Positions 62,604 to 64,000 of a DNA stretch of 64,000 bases are shown here, piece by piece. Positions within the stretch are counted from its first letter, which is position 1. Each line of letters begins with the position of its first letter. Made by a program: the position numbers and the translations under genes. The notes under the pieces were generated by a model that saw only the letters and a list, made by a program, of their open reading frames with translations, was not told the origin of the DNA and did no database searches. The stretch is taken from the NCBI GenBank assembly GCA_009760855.2, contig WPIO01000089.1, positions 1,260,001-1,324,000 on the forward strand, given 5' to 3'. Source of the stretch: Cristatella mucedo. Lineage: Eukaryota > Bryozoa > Phylactolaemata > Cristatellidae.

Positions 62604-63205
62604 CTGCGCGAGCACAAAAGTTAGCGGGAGCTCAGGCCGTTTCGGAAAGAAATATCGCACCGCCCGCAGCACGTGACAGGCAGCACGTGGCAGTACCGGG
62701 CGCCAGCTCCTTTCAACGACCATCGCCATCGTCGTGCCACAGTGTGTCCAGGCTAATGCAGTGAGTACCCAGTGACTTCGCCAGGCTCGCTCAGCCTGGC
62801 TCGGCCTCTCTATCGAGTAGAGCATTCATTCAGCAGATGGTCCTCGCCACGGCAGTGGCTCGACGTCGTGACCTCACAGGCTAGGCACTGGCAGCAGCCA
62901 TGGAGCCCTTCCACGGTGCTCTCAGCCAGATTGAACCTGGCACAGCCTTCATTCATTCCAAGCATTCAAGCCACTACTACTACTGCTCCAGAGCAGCTTT
63001 CGAAGGACTAGCAGCAGCGACCCCTAGAGCAAAGTCGCCCTGCTCCCTGCGGCTCGGCTGCGACCACGCCTCTCCGAATCTCATTGACACGAAAGTAAAA
63101 AAAACAGGCAAGGCAAGATGGCCGTGAACATCTCACGGGCTCCGTGCACAGGGGGGGGGGAGAGGGGAGGAGTTGCATGCTAATCTTCTTAAGACTCTGA
63201 AAAGT
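62604..63205. other. Mostly intronic or intergenic, no gene recognised
   Basis: GC-rich to 63.1 kb, then abruptly AT-rich after a G run at 63,150. No further exon could be fixed. Confidence 0.3.
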
Positions 63206-64000
63206 AGGGTTTCTGGAAACTGTTTAACGTTAACATAAAGTAAAATAGCTGTTTTTCTTCCACATTCAAAAAACAGCAAACAGCTGTTTTTTTTATTAAC
63301 TGTTTTACTGGTAACAATGGAGATTTTTAAACATAATGATAGTACAACTGAAGCTCCAACGTTCATTACGGATGTGAAATATGTAACGGAAAACAAATTT
63401 TTAAAATTTCTTTTGAATGTGTTAGTGATTTTTGTGATGATTCTATCAAATTGGCCAACTGAAATTACAATAAAGTTTTTTAAAAATTGAGATACTAATT
63501 AAACTGATATTGTGGCATCAATAAATGTTCTTTTTGATGTTATTTTCAGCTATGTCTTCGGTTTTGGAATACGCCACAAAACGAAATAATTCAATTACAG
63601 AAAAGTCAGGGGGTCAATATGGACGATGCAATAAAATGATCAAAAGTTCTGGAAACTCCACGACAAGGCTGAAGAATCATCAGAAAATACACGGAATTGA
63701 TTTTGATAAACCTGCTTGTGGGTATTCAGCCAAGGACGAGCTCGTGAACAATAAGAGAATAAAAACGATCGCCGATTTCCTGGGGCAAAAGCGTCTGAAG
63801 GACATTGTTACCGATCTGGCAAGTGATGAAATATCGATTAAAGCTATCAACAAGGGTATACAGCAATCAATGTCACAGGACGGATTCAAGCTTCCAGCTT
63901 ACGAAGGGGATGTGATAAAGCTGGTGCACGATGATTACGAAGAAAAGAGAAACAAAACGATTGCCGATATCAAGGGAAAACTCCAGAGAGGAGTAACGCT
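63206..64000 (+). mobile_element. hAT-like DNA transposon, left part (runs off the window)
   Basis: The sequence turns strongly AT-rich here, unlike the GC-rich DNA to its left. GTAGGGTTTCTGGAAACTGT near 63,210 resembles hAT-type termini, and a BED-finger protein starts at 63,552. A 57-codon open frame (63,317-63,490) precedes it and may be a leader exon or chance. The right end and target duplication are outside the window, so the left boundary is a guess. Confidence 0.5.
63552..64000 (+). CDS. BED zinc-finger / hAT transposase-like protein, N-terminal part
   Basis: An open frame of 149 codons with no stop, truncated by the window edge. It starts directly after an acceptor-like TGTTATTTTCAG, so the ATG may lie in a second exon. 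Residues about 22-46 read GQYGRCNKMIKSSGNSTTRL then KNHQKIHG, the pattern of a BED finger (C-x2-C ... H-x4-H). The first cysteine position is Tyr, so zinc binding may be lost. After a linker, KTIADFLGQKR and KAINKGIQQSMSQDGFKLPA resemble the segment that follows the finger in hAT-family transposases and their domesticated relatives. Codons are AT-rich, unlike alpha-actinin. It may be a live transposase, a domesticated gene or a relic. Confidence 0.7.
   Translation, partial: MSSVLEYATKRNNSITEKSGGQYGRCNKMIKSSGNSTTRLKNHQKIHGIDFDKPACGYSAKDELVNNKRIKTIADFLGQKRLKDIVTDLASDEISIKAINKGIQQSMSQDGFKLPAYEGDVIKLVHDDYEEKRNKTIADIKGKLQRGVT

Overview
The window is animal nuclear DNA: long introns with GT-AG (and one GC-AG) splice sites, CpG-rich promoter-like blocks, many (CT)n, (GA)n, (GT)n and (AC)n microsatellites, and abundant relics of CR1/L2-like LINEs, tRNA-derived SINEs, a Ty1/copia element and a hAT-type transposon. 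The protein and repeat content fit an invertebrate. I cannot place the species more closely from sequence alone.

Layout. 1-3.1 kb is a GC/CpG-rich block with no recognisable protein, a tandem pair of SINEs and a 35-bp palindrome. 3.1-12.5 kb is a repeat field of SINEs, LINE pieces (mostly minus strand), simple repeats and a small GC-rich patch at 6.2-6.8 kb. 12.85-14.4 kb is a second CpG-rich block with a TATA motif and splice donors, and is probably the promoter and 5' leader of the next gene. 14,401-32,407 (+) is a complete alpha-actinin gene (Actn). I could read it exon by exon: 15 coding exons, 886 codons plus stop, with the domain order CH-CH, four spectrin repeats, EF hands. 32.4-33.0 kb is its 3' UTR.

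The most interesting signal is in this gene. Exon 4, which encodes the start of CH2 and the phosphoinositide-binding segment, exists as two tandem 88-nt versions (23,689-23,776 and 24,301-24,388) with matching phases and splice sites. Using both or neither breaks the reading frame, so they must be mutually exclusive. A perfect 26-bp CAG/CTG hairpin lies in the intron between them.

33-52 kb is a second repeat field. It holds LINE and SINE relics, a pair of 172-bp inverted repeats 3 kb apart, and a decayed Ty1/copia retrotransposon (39,981-45,312, minus strand, both LTRs). The copia integrase is split by a 717-bp insertion flanked by 9-bp target duplications; the insertion carries degenerate TTTAGGG-like repeats. 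52.9-62.6 kb probably carries a minus-strand gene of unknown identity: a coiled-coil exon, a Ser/Ala/Gly-rich exon joined to it in phase, and a possible terminal exon, with repeats in between. The right edge (63.5-64 kb) is the N-terminal part of a BED-finger transposase-like protein that runs out of the window.
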